The notes below the pieces were generated by a model that was given only the letters and a program-made list of their open reading frames with translations, was not told the DNA's origin and searched no databases. Below are positions 1 to 8,561 of a stretch of DNA of 43,053 nt, in pieces. The position numbers and the translations under genes were made by a program. The stretch is from assembly GCA_904420025.1 (NCBI GenBank), contig CAJFTW010000064.1:1-43053 (forward strand), read 5' to 3'. This DNA comes from Candidatus Pseudolachnospira avium (GTDB lineage: Bacteria; Bacillota; Clostridia; Lachnospirales; Lachnospiraceae). Within the stretch, counting starts at the first letter, position 1. Each line of letters opens with the position of its first letter.

Positions 1-929
1 AGGGCCAGGCCAGCCAGGTTCAGATGGCGGCTTATCTGACAGCCCTGTCCATGAAGGGCGAGACCATCGACGAGATCACCGCCTCCGCTGCCGGGATGCG
101 GGCCCACTGTATCCGTCTCCTCCACGATATGGACGTGCTGGAGATTGTGGGAACCGGCGGGGACGGAGCCAACTCCTTTAACATCTCCACCACGGCCTCC
201 CTGGTCATTGGCGCCGGCGGGGTGCCGGTGGCCAAGCACGGAAACCGGGCCGCCTCCTCCCGGTGCGGCGCTGCGGATGTGCTGGAGGCCCTGGGGGTGA
301 ACATTGCCATCCCGCCGGAGCACAGCGCTGCCCTGCTGAAGGAGATTGGCATCTGCTTCCTGTTTGCCCAGAACTATCACATTGCCATGAAGTACGTGGC
401 CCCCATCCGCCGGGAGCTGGGCATCCGCACTGTATTCAACATCCTGGGGCCCCTGTCCAATCCCGCCGGGGCCAACATGGAGCTGATGGGCGTCTTTGAG
501 GAGGCGCTGGTGGAGCCCCTGGCCCAGGTGATGGCCAAGCTGGGGGTGAGCCGGGGCATGGTGGTCTACGGCATGGACAGCCTGGATGAAATTTCCATGA
601 GCGCCCCCACCAAAATCTGTGAGATCCGGGACGGCTGGTTCCAGTCCTACACCGTGACGCCGGAGCAGTTTGGCTACGCCACCTGCGCCAAGGAGGAGCT
701 GGTGGGCGGCACCCCGGAGGAGAACGCCCGGATCACCCTGGGCATTCTGAGCGGGGAGGACCGGGGCCCCAAGCGCTCCGCCGTGTGCCTCAACGCCGGG
801 GCTGCCCTGTACATTGCCGGCAAGGCGGAAACCCTGGAGGCAGGGGTACGGATGGCCGAGCAGCTGCTGGATTCCGGCGCTGCCGGGCGGAAGCTGGAGG
901 AGTTTATCCGGGAGAGCAACCGGGCGTAG
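1..929 (+). CDS. trpD: Anthranilate phosphoribosyltransferase TrpD (5' end cut by window)
   Basis: Transfers phosphoribose from PRPP to anthranilate, the second step of tryptophan synthesis. The reading frame is already open at base 3, and residues before the first ATG (base 24) fit the family (an [13 protein letters not shown] helix), so the true start lies left of the window and about 20-30 residues are missing. Visible signatures are the PRPP-binding GTGGDG motif followed by NSFNIST, the KHGNRAASS segment, and the [11 protein letters not shown] block. It ends TAG at 929, 15 bases before the chosen trpC start, as first visible gene of a trpDCFBA operon. An intact, typical enzyme apart from the cut. 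Confidence 0.97.
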   Translation, partial: GQASQVQMAAYLTALSMKGETIDEITASAAGMRAHCIRLLHDMDVLEIVGTGGDGANSFNISTTASLVIGAGGVPVAKHGNRAASSRCGAADVLEALGVNIAIPPEHSAALLKEIGICFLFAQNYHIAMKYVAPIRRELGIRTVFNILGPLSNPAGANMELMGVFEEALVEPLAQVMAKLGVSRGMVVYGMDSLDEISMSAPTKICEIRDGWFQSYTVTPEQFGYATCAKEELVGGTPEENARITLGILSGEDRGPKRSAVCLNAGAALYIAGKAETLEAGVRMAEQLLDSGAAGRKLEEFIRESNRA

Positions 930-944
930 GAAAGGATGGGATTC

Positions 945-1829
945 ATGAACATTTTGGAACAGATTGCGGACCGGACCCGTCTGCGGGTGGCGGAGGAGCA
1001 GCGGCGGCTTCCCCTCTCCGCCCTGCGGCGGCAGGCGGAGGAGCAGGTATCCCGGGAACCGGATCCGCCCTCCCTGGAGGAGGCCTTCCGGAAGCCGGGG
1101 CTCCACTTTCTCTGTGAGGTCAAAAAGGCTTCCCCTTCCAAAGGAGTGATTGCGGAGGATTTCCCCTACCTCTCCATTGCCCGGGAGTACCAGGCCGCTG
1201 GGGCGGAGGGCATTTCCTGCCTCACGGAGCCATTCTGGTTCCAGGGGCGGGATGCTTACCTGCAGGAGATTGCCGGGGCGGTGACCATCCCGGTGCTCCG
1301 GAAGGATTTTACGGTGGACGAGTACATGATTTACCAGGCCCGGGTCCTGGGGGCCTCGGCGGTGCTTTTGATCTGCGCCATCCTGGACGACGGCCAGCTT
1401 TCCGCCTACCGGCAGCTGGCCCGGGAGCTGGGGCTGGACGCCCTGGTGGAGGTCCATGACCGGCAGGAAGCGGAGCGGGCCCTCCGGTGCGGGGCCACCC
1501 TCATGGGCGTCAACAACCGGGACCTGCGGACCTTCCAGGTGGACCTGCAGAACACCTTCCGGCTCCGGGAGGCCATCCCGCCGGAGGTCACCCTGCTCTC
1601 GGAAAGCGGCATCCGCACGCCGGAGGAGATCCGCCGACTCCGGCAGGCAGGGGTCAACGGGGTGCTGATCGGGGAAACCCTGATGCGGGCGGCGGACAAG
1701 GGGGCCATGCTGGCACAGCTCCGGGGCGGCGGACAGCCCGGGGAGGCAGTTTCCCTTCCGGAGGCCTCCGGAACCGGGCATCCCGGCAGGGCCGGGGAGG
1801 CCATTCCCCCGGAAGGGGCCGCTCCGTGA
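945..1829 (+). CDS. trpC: Indole-3-glycerol phosphate synthase TrpC with C-terminal extension
   Basis: Converts carboxyphenylamino-deoxyribulose phosphate to indole-3-glycerol phosphate. The (beta/alpha)8 barrel shows the CEVKKASPSKG catalytic-lysine segment near the N-terminus, VLRKDF, VNNRDL and LLSESGI. The ATG at 945 is preferred over the one at 936 because AGGAAAGG (928-935) is correctly spaced for it and would abut the other. The barrel ends around the GETLMRAADKGAMLAQLRG segment. About 36 further Gly/Pro/Glu/Ala-rich residues follow that are not typical of the family, encoded by DNA full of palindromes (see findings). The stop overlaps the trpF GTG start in a GTGA arrangement. Confidence 0.95.
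   Translation: MNILEQIADRTRLRVAEEQRRLPLSALRRQAEEQVSREPDPPSLEEAFRKPGLHFLCEVKKASPSKGVIAEDFPYLSIAREYQAAGAEGISCLTEPFWFQGRDAYLQEIAGAVTIPVLRKDFTVDEYMIYQARVLGASAVLLICAILDDGQLSAYRQLARELGLDALVEVHDRQEAERALRCGATLMGVNNRDLRTFQVDLQNTFRLREAIPPEVTLLSESGIRTPEEIRRLRQAGVNGVLIGETLMRAADKGAMLAQLRGGGQPGEAVSLPEASGTGHPGRAGEAIPPEGAAP
1756..1818 (+). repeat. Cluster of short palindromes at the trpC-trpF junction
   Basis: Three adjacent inverted repeats lie inside the 3' extension of trpC. They are the 18-base perfect palindrome TTCCGGAGGCCTCCGGAA (1756-1773), CCGGG-CAT-CCCGG (1774-1786), and CCGGGG (1792-1797) facing CCCCGG (1807-1812). The last can re-pair as CCCC-GGAA-GGGG (1807-1818), which has a GNRA loop and would cover the GGAAGG ribosome binding site of trpF. 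Function is inferred only. It may be an inserted palindromic element or a translational coupling device. Confidence 0.6.
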
Positions 1830-2440
1830 CCCGCATTAAAATCTGCGGCCTCACCCGGCGGGAGGACGTGGAGGCAGTCAACGCGGCCCGGCCGGACTAC
1901 TGCGGCTTTGTGCTCCAGGTGCCGGGGAGCCGCCGGAACCTGACCCTCTCCCAGGCAGAAGCCCTGAGCCGCCTGCTGAAGCCGCAGATCCTGCCGGTGG
2001 GGGTGTTTGTAAACGCTTCCCTTCCGACCATCCGGGAGGCGGTGGACCGGGGGATCATCCGGGCGGTGCAGCTCCACGGCCAGGAGACCGAGGACTTTGT
2101 CCGGCAGCTGCAAAGGCAGGTGGAGGTGCCCCTGTTCCAGGCCTTCTCCATCCGGACGGAGGCGGACGTGGAGCGGGCCCGGAGGAGTCCGGCGGATGTG
2201 CTGGTGCTGGACCACGGCGCCGGCGGCACCGGCCAGGCCTTTGACTGGTCCCTCATTGCCGGACGGCTGCAGCGGCCCTTCTTCCTGGCCGGCGGCCTGG
2301 GGCCGGACAACGTGGCCAAGGCCCTGGCCCAGGTGCACCCCTGGGCGGTGGATATGAGCAGCGGCGTGGAAACCAATGGGAAAAAAGATCCTACAAAAAT
2401 GATGGCGGCAGTGGCCGCGGTAAGGAGTTTTGACAGATGA
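1826..2440 (+). CDS. trpF: Phosphoribosylanthranilate isomerase TrpF
   Basis: Isomerises phosphoribosylanthranilate to the deoxyribulose phosphate used by TrpC. The product of 204 residues begins with the family signature [10 protein letters not shown] (catalytic Cys in KICG) and contains YCGFVL, VGVFVN, VQLHG and a late GGLGPDNV phosphate-binding loop. The start is GTG at 1826, which overlaps the trpC stop; a GGAAGG ribosome site lies at 1811-1816. No ATG in this frame would keep the KICGLTR strand. The stop overlaps trpB as ATGA (2437-2440), so translation of the two is likely coupled. Confidence 0.95.
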   Translation: MTRIKICGLTRREDVEAVNAARPDYCGFVLQVPGSRRNLTLSQAEALSRLLKPQILPVGVFVNASLPTIREAVDRGIIRAVQLHGQETEDFVRQLQRQVEVPLFQAFSIRTEADVERARRSPADVLVLDHGAGGTGQAFDWSLIAGRLQRPFFLAGGLGPDNVAKALAQVHPWAVDMSSGVETNGKKDPTKMMAAVAAVRSFDR

Positions 2441-3621
2441 GCAAAGGACGTTTTGGCATTCACGGCGGCCAGTATATGCCGGAGACGCTGATGAATGCGG
2501 TAATCGAACTGGAGGAGGCCTACAACCGGTACAAGGAGAACCCGGATTTCCAGAAGGAGCTGAACCAGCTGCTCCAGGACTATGCCGGGCGGCCCTCCCG
2601 GCTGTACTATGCGGGCCGGATGACGGAGGATTTGGGCGGGGCCAAAATCTACCTGAAGCGGGAGGATTTGAACCACACCGGCGCCCACAAGATCAACAAC
2701 GTGCTGGGGCAGGTGCTCCTGGCCAAGCGCATGGGCAAGACCCGGGTCATTGCGGAGACCGGGGCCGGCCAGCACGGGGTGGCCACTGCCACCGCCGCCG
2801 CCCTCATGGGCATGGAGTGCGAAGTGTTCATGGGCGAGGAGGACACCAAGCGCCAGGCGCTGAACGTGTACCGGATGCGGCTGCTGGGGGCCAAGGTGCG
2901 GCCGGTGAGCACCGGCACCGGAACCCTGAAGGACGCGGTCTCCGAGACCATGCGGGAGTGGACCAGCCGGATTGAGGACACCCACTATGTGCTGGGGTCC
3001 TGCATGGGCCCCCACCCCTTCCCCACCATTGTCCGGGACTTCCAGTCGGTGATCTCCCGGGAGATCCGGGACCAGCTGATGGAGAAAGAGGGGAAGCTGC
3101 CGGACGCGGTGCTGGCCTGCGTGGGCGGCGGCTCCAACGCCATCGGCGCCTTCTACCACTTTATCCCGTACCCGCAGGTGCAGCTCATCGGCTGTGAGGC
3201 CGCCGGGCGGGGCGTGGACACCCCGGACACCGCCGCCACCATCGCCACCGGCCGCCTGGGCATCTTCCACGGCATGAAGTCCTACTTCTGCCAGGATGAA
3301 TACGGCCAGATTGCCCCGGTGTATTCCATCTCCGCTGGCCTGGACTACCCTGGCATTGGCCCGGAGCACGCCCATCTCCATGACATAGGCCGGGCCCAGT
3401 ATGTGGCAGTCACCGATGACGAGGCGGTGGAGGCCTTCGAGTACCTGGCCCGGATGGAGGGGATTATCCCGGCCATTGAGAGCGCCCATGCGGTGGCCTA
3501 CGCCCGGAAGCTGGCGCCTACCATGGGCAGGGACCAAATTCTGGTAATCAATCTTTCCGGCCGCGGCGACAAGGACTGCGCCGCCATTGCCCGGTACAGA
3601 GGGGAGGATCTTTATGAGTAA
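2437..3621 (+). CDS. trpB: Tryptophan synthase beta subunit TrpB
   Basis: PLP-dependent subunit that condenses indole with serine. The 394-residue length is normal. The PLP lysine is Lys85 in HTGAHKINN; the catalytic Glu107 lies in AETGAGQHG; the cofactor phosphate loop GGGSNAIG is at about 230-237; and [13 protein letters not shown] and the ALESAHA-like IESAHA follow. AAGGAG (2422-2427) precedes the ATG that overlaps the trpF stop. The gene overlaps trpA by 8 bases. Typical of the standard TrpB1 class. Confidence 0.98.
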   Translation: MSKGRFGIHGGQYMPETLMNAVIELEEAYNRYKENPDFQKELNQLLQDYAGRPSRLYYAGRMTEDLGGAKIYLKREDLNHTGAHKINNVLGQVLLAKRMGKTRVIAETGAGQHGVATATAAALMGMECEVFMGEEDTKRQALNVYRMRLLGAKVRPVSTGTGTLKDAVSETMREWTSRIEDTHYVLGSCMGPHPFPTIVRDFQSVISREIRDQLMEKEGKLPDAVLACVGGGSNAIGAFYHFIPYPQVQLIGCEAAGRGVDTPDTAATIATGRLGIFHGMKSYFCQDEYGQIAPVYSISAGLDYPGIGPEHAHLHDIGRAQYVAVTDDEAVEAFEYLARMEGIIPAIESAHAVAYARKLAPTMGRDQILVINLSGRGDKDCAAIARYRGEDLYE

Positions 3622-4384
3622 GATACAGCAGGCATTCCAGAACGGAAAAGCGTTTATCCCCTTTGTCACCTGTGGGGACCCTTCCCTGGAGGTGACGGAG
3701 GAGCTGGTGCTGGCCATGGCGGAGGCCGGCGCGGATTTGGTGGAGCTGGGGATCCCCTTCTCCGATCCCACCGCCGAGGGGCCGGTGATCCAGGAAGCCA
3801 ACGGACGGGCCCTGGCCGGCGGGGTGACCACCGACAAAATCTTCCGGATGGTGGAGCGGATCCGCCGCCGGTCTTCCATCCCCTTGGTGTTTATGACCTA
3901 CGCCAACGTGATCTTCTCCTACGGAACGGAGCGCTTTGCCGCCGCAGCGGCGGAGCTGGGGATGGACGGACTGATTCTGCCGGATGTCCCTTATGAGGAG
4001 AAGGAGGAGTTTGAGGTGCCCTTCCGGAACCAGGGGCTGGATTTCATCTCCATGATCGCCCCCACCTCCCATCAGCGGATTCAGCAGATTGCCCGGGAGG
4101 CCCACGGCTTCCTCTACTGCGTCTCCTCCCTGGGGGTCACCGGGATGCGCTCCCGGATTACCACGGACGTGGGGGAGATGGTCCAGCTGGCCAAGGAGGC
4201 CTCCTCCATCCCCTGCGCCGTGGGCTTTGGCATCTCCACCCCGGACCAGGCCCGGCAGATGGCACGGAAGGCCGACGGGGTGATTGTGGGCAGCGCCATT
4301 GTCCGGCTCTGCGGCCAGCACGGCCCGGACTGCGTGAAGCCGGTGGCGGACTATGTGCGGCAGATGAAGGAGGCCATCCGGTAG
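3614..4384 (+). CDS. trpA: Tryptophan synthase alpha subunit TrpA
   Basis: Cleaves indole-3-glycerol phosphate to indole, which is channelled to TrpB. The start at 3614 follows GGGGAGG (3601-3607) and gives 256 residues beginning MSKIQQAF; a longer frame upstream lacks a ribosome site. The catalytic Glu is Glu44 in [13 protein letters not shown]. The second catalytic acid, Asp60 in the E. coli enzyme within ADGP, is Glu55 here (TAEGP). VGFGIS and a late GVIVGSAIV phosphate loop are present. Last gene of the operon. Confidence 0.97.
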   Translation: MSKIQQAFQNGKAFIPFVTCGDPSLEVTEELVLAMAEAGADLVELGIPFSDPTAEGPVIQEANGRALAGGVTTDKIFRMVERIRRRSSIPLVFMTYANVIFSYGTERFAAAAAELGMDGLILPDVPYEEKEEFEVPFRNQGLDFISMIAPTSHQRIQQIAREAHGFLYCVSSLGVTGMRSRITTDVGEMVQLAKEASSIPCAVGFGISTPDQARQMARKADGVIVGSAIVRLCGQHGPDCVKPVADYVRQMKEAIR

Positions 4385-4499
4385 GCAATGGTGCCGGCGG
4401 ACCGGTATACATCCCCGGGCCGTTGGATTTGCGTCCGGGGGGGGTTTTGCGGTATACTGGAACCAGACGCCGTGACCGATACGGCAGACAGAGAGAAGA
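4385..4499 (+). promoter_or_regulatory. trpA-LysR spacer with possible promoter and weak terminator
   Basis: A short GC-rich inverted repeat, CCCCGG (4413-4418) facing CCGGGG (4435-4440), followed after four more G by TTTT, could end the trp transcript, but it is weak. TTGCGT (4429-4434), an 18-base spacer and TATACT (4453-4458) resemble a sigma-A promoter for the LysR genes. The -10 is good and the -35 poor. Both calls are by eye. Confidence 0.3.
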
Positions 4500-5228
4500 A
4501 TGTCCGTGGAACTGCTGGGTCTGGAATATTTCACCCGGGTGGCGGCCCTGAAAAGCATCACCCGGGTGGCCAAGGAATTCAATGTGGTTCCCTCCACCAT
4601 CAGCAATCAGATCAAAAACCTGGAGGAGGAATTGGGTACCACTCTGTTTTACCGCTCTCCCAACGCCATGCTGCTGACAGAGAGCGGTGAGCTGGTTTAC
4701 CGCTATGCCTGCCGGCTGCTCTCCCTGATGAACAGCGCCGTCAACGAGCTGAAGGATCAGAACAATGGGCTGGAGACCATCAACCTGTATGTGGAAACCT
4801 GCCCGCTGACCTTCCCCAAGATCATCAAGAGGTTTCAGGAGCTGCACCCCCAGGTATCCTGGAACCTGATCCAAAACCTAAAGAAGTTCAAGAGCAAGAA
4901 CAATTCCTGCGACCTGCTGCTCCACGCCACGGAGGAACCGCTGGATTCTCCCCACAGCATTACCCTCTACGAGGAGGAAATCCTCATTGGCATCTCCGCC
5001 CAGAATCCCCTGGCCTCCCAAGGGGAGGTGCACCTGCAGGATATTGCAGCCCTTCCGTTTATCCAGCGCTCCCCTCTGTCCTCGGATTTCAACCGTTTTC
5101 TGGACAAGAAGCTGGCCCAGGCAGGCTTTCACCCCATCTCCTACGACTGCTGCGACCATTCGGTCCTGCTCAATTTTGACCAGATCCGCCGGGAGGATTT
5201 GGCCGGGGAATCCAGCGCCAGGAGGTGA
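4500..5228 (+). CDS. LysR-family regulator, C-terminally shortened
   Basis: The first 60-65 residues are a clear LysR winged helix-turn-helix (AKEFNVVPSTISNQIKNLEE, then TLFYRSPNAMLLTESGE), followed by a linker helix and a substrate-binding domain up to the LAQAGFHPISYDCCDH region. The protein is 242 residues, while the family is usually about 290-300. It stops where a segment like VxxGxGIxxxP and the last strands should come, and ends instead in a charged tail (DLAGESSARR). The gap to the second LysR gene is only 4 bases. It may be a decayed or specialised regulator of the downstream dehydratase/ABC genes; the effector is unknown. Confidence 0.85.
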   Translation: MSVELLGLEYFTRVAALKSITRVAKEFNVVPSTISNQIKNLEEELGTTLFYRSPNAMLLTESGELVYRYACRLLSLMNSAVNELKDQNNGLETINLYVETCPLTFPKIIKRFQELHPQVSWNLIQNLKKFKSKNNSCDLLLHATEEPLDSPHSITLYEEEILIGISAQNPLASQGEVHLQDIAALPFIQRSPLSSDFNRFLDKKLAQAGFHPISYDCCDHSVLLNFDQIRREDLAGESSARR

Positions 5229-5232
5229 CACC

Positions 5233-6021
5233 ATGGATTTATCCCAACTTCTACAGTTTCAGAAGGTGGCGGAGCTGGAGCACATGACCCAGGCTGCCTT
5301 TGCCCTCCATGTGGCCCAGCCAGCCCTGAGCCGCACCATTAAATCCCTGGAGAAGGAGCTGGGCCTGCAGCTTTTTGACCGGGAAAACAAGAGCCTGCAC
5401 CTCAATGAAAACGGGCGGATTTTGCTGCGCTATGTGCAGCAGATGAGCGCCTGCCTGCAGGAAATGCGGCAGGAGGCAGAAAAGAAAAATGCCATAGACC
5501 GGAACACCATCCGGATTCTCCTGCGGAGCATCCCCCCTTCCCTGCTGCCGCTGATGCAGGGCTTCCGGCAGCTGCATCCGGAAACCCACTTTAAAATCTC
5601 CTCCTATGTGGAGAACGCGGTGATCCGGGACGAGCAGTATGACTTTCAGCTGGGCATCCAGCTGCGGAATATGGAGAAGAGCTGCTATCTGCCCCTGATC
5701 CGGGAGGAGCTGGTGGCGGCGATCTCCCTTCAGCATCCCCTGTCCCAGCAGGCCATGACGGACTATTTTCAATCCATCCACTTTCAGCCCACCTCCCTGT
5801 TAAAGTGTACCGACTCCCAGAGCATGTGCGGGCTGGTGGAGGAGAACATGGGCATTGGCATCACCATCCGCTCCCTGTGGAACGGCAGCGCCGGCCGCGT
5901 GGCCCTGCTGCCCATAGAAGGCCCCCAGTATCAGATGGAGATTGATTTTGTGTGGAAGAAAGACCGGGAGCTTTCGCCTGTCTGCCAGGCTTTCCTGGAA
6001 TATATAAAAGCCTCCCGGTAA
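5233..6021 (+). CDS. LysR-family regulator with apparent internal deletion
   Basis: The ATG at 5233 follows AGGAGG (5220-5225), giving 262 residues starting MDLSQLLQFQKV. The helix-turn-helix (QAAFALHVAQPALSRTIKSLEK, positions about 18-39) is well conserved. In the effector domain the sequence goes from SLQHPLSQQ directly to AMTDYFQSIHFQP. It skips about 25 residues that normally hold the ...PFI...S segment, yet the later GLVEENMGIGI block is kept. Upstream of the enolase-family gene on the same strand, so a regulatory link is likely but unproven. A different LysR from its neighbour, not a duplicate. Confidence 0.87.
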   Translation: MDLSQLLQFQKVAELEHMTQAAFALHVAQPALSRTIKSLEKELGLQLFDRENKSLHLNENGRILLRYVQQMSACLQEMRQEAEKKNAIDRNTIRILLRSIPPSLLPLMQGFRQLHPETHFKISSYVENAVIRDEQYDFQLGIQLRNMEKSCYLPLIREELVAAISLQHPLSQQAMTDYFQSIHFQPTSLLKCTDSQSMCGLVEENMGIGITIRSLWNGSAGRVALLPIEGPQYQMEIDFVWKKDRELSPVCQAFLEYIKASR

Positions 6022-6059
6022 GGCGCCGTACCGGACAAACAGACAGATCCTGTGCCTTT

Positions 6060-6100
6060 TGCCGTTTGTGGGACTCCCGGCCACAAAACGGCATTTCTTT
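6060..6100 (+). terminator. Intrinsic terminator after the LysR pair
   Basis: The arms TGCCGTTTGTGG (6060-6071) and CCACAAAACGGCA (6081-6093) pair with one bulged base around a 9-base loop, and are followed by a T-rich run. It lies 38 bases after the second LysR stop and should separate the regulators from the dehydratase operon. Confidence 0.75.
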
Positions 6101-6345
6101 TCTTTTTCTCGCTTTTCTGTCCTTTCTTTACGGATAAAAAGAGGCATCCATCTTTTTTAGAGATAAATTCTTGGTAAATCATCTCCCAAAATATATAAAT
6201 CATAGCTTTTCTAATATCTCATTTCATCAAAAGTTTATAAATCTTCTGACACGCTCGCTAACCTAGATTGATATTGGACGGAATCAATAAAACCCCTTAC
6301 AATCGAATCAAACAAACAGAATATACTGCAATTTGGGAGGACATT
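6101..6345 (+). promoter_or_regulatory. AT-rich leader of the dehydratase/ABC operon
   Basis: No gene is seen. The stretch is much more AT-rich than its surroundings, as expected for a regulated promoter region. CTGACA (6246-6251), a 17-base spacer and TGATAT (6269-6274) could be a weak, activator-dependent promoter. GAGAT and ATCTC half-sites about 16 bases apart sit near 6160-6185 and could be part of a LysR site, but are too short to call. Confidence 0.35.
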
Positions 6346-7530
6346 ATGAGAATAACGCAGATTGAGGCCTACTTTGTCCATGCAATCCAGGCAGAAGGCG
6401 GGGAAACCCAGCGTCCGATTTTGGTAAAAATTGAGACGGATGAAGGGATCTACGGCGTGGGCGAAGTGGGGATGGCTTACGGAAAAGGCGGCCGGGCTGC
6501 CTTCGGCATGCTCACCGACTATGCGGGCATGCTCATTGGCATGGATCCCATGAACACCGAAGCGATCTGGGAAAAACTGTTGAAGCAGACCTTCTGGGGC
6601 CAGGGCGGCGGCACTGTGATTTTTGGCGGCATGAGCGGCCTGGACATGGCTCTGTGGGATATTAAAGGGAAGGCCCTGGGCGTTCCGGTTTACCAGCTCT
6701 TAGGCGGAAAATGCCGGGAAGACCTGCGGGTGTACGCCTCCCAGATCCAGCTGGGCTGGGGGCCCAAGCGGATTATCTGCAAGGATCCGGAGGAGTACGC
6801 GGAACAGGCCCGTATTGCCGTTGCCGAAGGCTATGACGCGGTAAAGGCTGATGTCCTGCAGTTTGACCGTACCGGCAAATCCGGCGGCTGTCACCTGGAG
6901 GGGCCTCTTCCGCCCCACGTGATCCGCATGGGGGTAGAGCGGATTGCCGCCATCCGGGAAGCGGTGGGGCCGGACGTGGATATTATTGTGGAGAACCATG
7001 CCCACACAGATACCACCAGCGGCATCCAGTTTGCCCAGGCCATTGAGCCCTACAACATCTATTTCTATGAAGAACCCAATATGAACCTGAACCCGGACAT
7101 GCTCCGCTGCGTCAAGGAGAAAACCTCCATTCCCCTGGCAGCAGGCGAGCGGATCTACAGCCGCTGGGGCTATGTCCCCTTCTTCTCCCAGCGTTCCCTG
7201 GACGTGGCCCAGCCGGATCTGGGGACCTGCGGCGGCATCACCGAGTGCAAGAAGATCTGCGATATGGCCCATGTCTATGACATAACCTGCCAGGTACATG
7301 TGGCGGGAACCGGCGTGGCCAAGGCCGCTGCCCTCCATGTGGAAACCGCGATTCCCAACTTCTGCATCCATGAGCATCACCAGAAAGCTCTGATGCCTGC
7401 CTATATTGAGCTGTGCCAATACAACTACCAGCCAGAACACGGCCGCTACCGGGTTCCGGAGCTTCCAGGGCTGGGACAGGATTTCAGCGACATCGTGTAC
7501 ACGCACTCCGACCGCATTCTGGTAAAATAG
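6346..7530 (+). CDS. Enolase-superfamily (mandelate racemase-like) sugar-acid dehydratase
   Basis: Members of this superfamily abstract the proton next to a carboxylate using three acidic Mg2+ ligands in a (beta/alpha)8 barrel. The start at 6346 has GGGAGG 5 bases upstream and gives MRITQIEAYF, a typical N-terminal capping-domain strand; length 394. Metal ligands appear to be Glu216 (ENH), Glu243 (EEP) and Glu268 (AGER). Catalytic candidates are Lys167 (VKAD), His218 (ENHAH) and His318 (QVHVAG). IPLAAGERIYSRW and PDLGTCGGITECKK resemble the galactonate/mannonate dehydratase branch. The substrate cannot be assigned. First gene of an operon with a peptide-type ABC importer. Confidence 0.88.
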   Translation: MRITQIEAYFVHAIQAEGGETQRPILVKIETDEGIYGVGEVGMAYGKGGRAAFGMLTDYAGMLIGMDPMNTEAIWEKLLKQTFWGQGGGTVIFGGMSGLDMALWDIKGKALGVPVYQLLGGKCREDLRVYASQIQLGWGPKRIICKDPEEYAEQARIAVAEGYDAVKADVLQFDRTGKSGGCHLEGPLPPHVIRMGVERIAAIREAVGPDVDIIVENHAHTDTTSGIQFAQAIEPYNIYFYEEPNMNLNPDMLRCVKEKTSIPLAAGERIYSRWGYVPFFSQRSLDVAQPDLGTCGGITECKKICDMAHVYDITCQVHVAGTGVAKAAALHVETAIPNFCIHEHHQKALMPAYIELCQYNYQPEHGRYRVPELPGLGQDFSDIVYTHSDRILVK

Positions 7531-7598
7531 AGAGGCAGCTGCCATAAGATAACGGATTGCCGTGGAAAACACGGCAGGAAAAGGAAGGAGGAATTGAA

Positions 7599-8555
7599 TT
7601 GCTGCGTTACATTGGAAAAAGACTGCTGCAGATGATACCGGTGGTATTCGGTGTGGTGATTCTGGTTTTTACCATTATGCACTTCACGCCGGGAGATCCG
7701 GCCCGGTCCATTTTGGGTGAGTATGCGCCACAGGAGGCGGTAGATGCCCTGCATGCGGAGATGGGGCTAGACGATCCATTTCTGGTACAGTTAGGCCGCT
7801 ACCTCTATGATATGATCTTCCACTTTGACCTGGGAGACTCCTATCAGACCGGCCGCCCTGTTTCTTCAGAGATCCTGGACAGGTTCCCCACCACTCTGCA
7901 GCTGGCTGGGATTTCCTGCATTATTATGATCGTAGTGGGAGTGATTCTGGGAATTATCTCCGCAGTACGGCAGTATTCACTGCTGGATAACATCTGTACC
8001 GTCGGTGGGCTCCTGGGGGTATCCACCCCCAACTTCTGGCTGGCTATGATGCTTTCCATGCTGTTTGCCCTGAAGCTAAAATGGCTGCCTGCCACCGGAT
8101 GGTACGGCCCCGCCTACTGGATTCTGCCGTCTGCGGCAGTAGGCATCAGCAATGCTGCCACCATCATGCGGGTAACACGATCCAGCATGCTCAACGTCAT
8201 CCGCCAAGATTACATTCAAACAGCCAGGGCCAAAGGGCAGTCTGAGATGGTTGTTATCTTCGGTCATGCGCTGAAGAACGCTTCTATCCCGATCATCACC
8301 CAGGTGGGCATCAGTATGGGCTTTTTGTTGACTGGATCTATGGTCATTGAGGTGGTATTTGCCATTCCCGGCCTGGGAAGATATGTAGTGGAAGCCATTC
8401 AGAACCGGGATTACATTGTGGTGCAGGGAGCGGTTATGTTTATCTCGGTGATTATGAGCCTGGTAAATCTGGTGGTAGATTTAATTTACGCCATGGTAGA
8501 TCCCCGGGTTCGGGTACAGTACCGGAAGAAAAAACACAAGAGGGAGGAGGAATAG
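7599..8555 (+). CDS. Peptide/oligosaccharide-type ABC transporter permease (DppB-like)
   Basis: Inner-membrane permease of the Dpp/Opp (family 5 solute) importers, 318 residues. It starts MLRYIGKRLLQMIPVVFGVV with the typical first membrane helix and HFTPGDPARSILG loop. A later cytoplasmic coupling region (MRVTRSSMLNVIRQDYIQTARAKG, EAA-type motif) is followed by the final helices. The start is TTG at 7599, preceded by GGAAGGAGG (7583-7591); there is no ATG close enough. It pairs with the DppC-like gene, 6 bases downstream. The N-terminal half of the gene is less GC-rich than its neighbours. Confidence 0.92.
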   Translation: MLRYIGKRLLQMIPVVFGVVILVFTIMHFTPGDPARSILGEYAPQEAVDALHAEMGLDDPFLVQLGRYLYDMIFHFDLGDSYQTGRPVSSEILDRFPTTLQLAGISCIIMIVVGVILGIISAVRQYSLLDNICTVGGLLGVSTPNFWLAMMLSMLFALKLKWLPATGWYGPAYWILPSAAVGISNAATIMRVTRSSMLNVIRQDYIQTARAKGQSEMVVIFGHALKNASIPIITQVGISMGFLLTGSMVIEVVFAIPGLGRYVVEAIQNRDYIVVQGAVMFISVIMSLVNLVVDLIYAMVDPRVRVQYRKKKHKREEE

Positions 8556-8561
8556 AACGCC

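Noticed and set aside
1897..3879. Long minus-strand open frame (660 codons) across trpF and trpB
   Set aside because: It is antisense to unmistakable trp genes and is a by-product of GC-rich codon use; the translation is Gly/His/Pro/Val-rich without any recognisable domain or ribosome site.
3548..4606. Minus-strand open frame across trpA
   Set aside because: Antisense shadow of trpA; no family signature, and it runs through the intergenic spacer.
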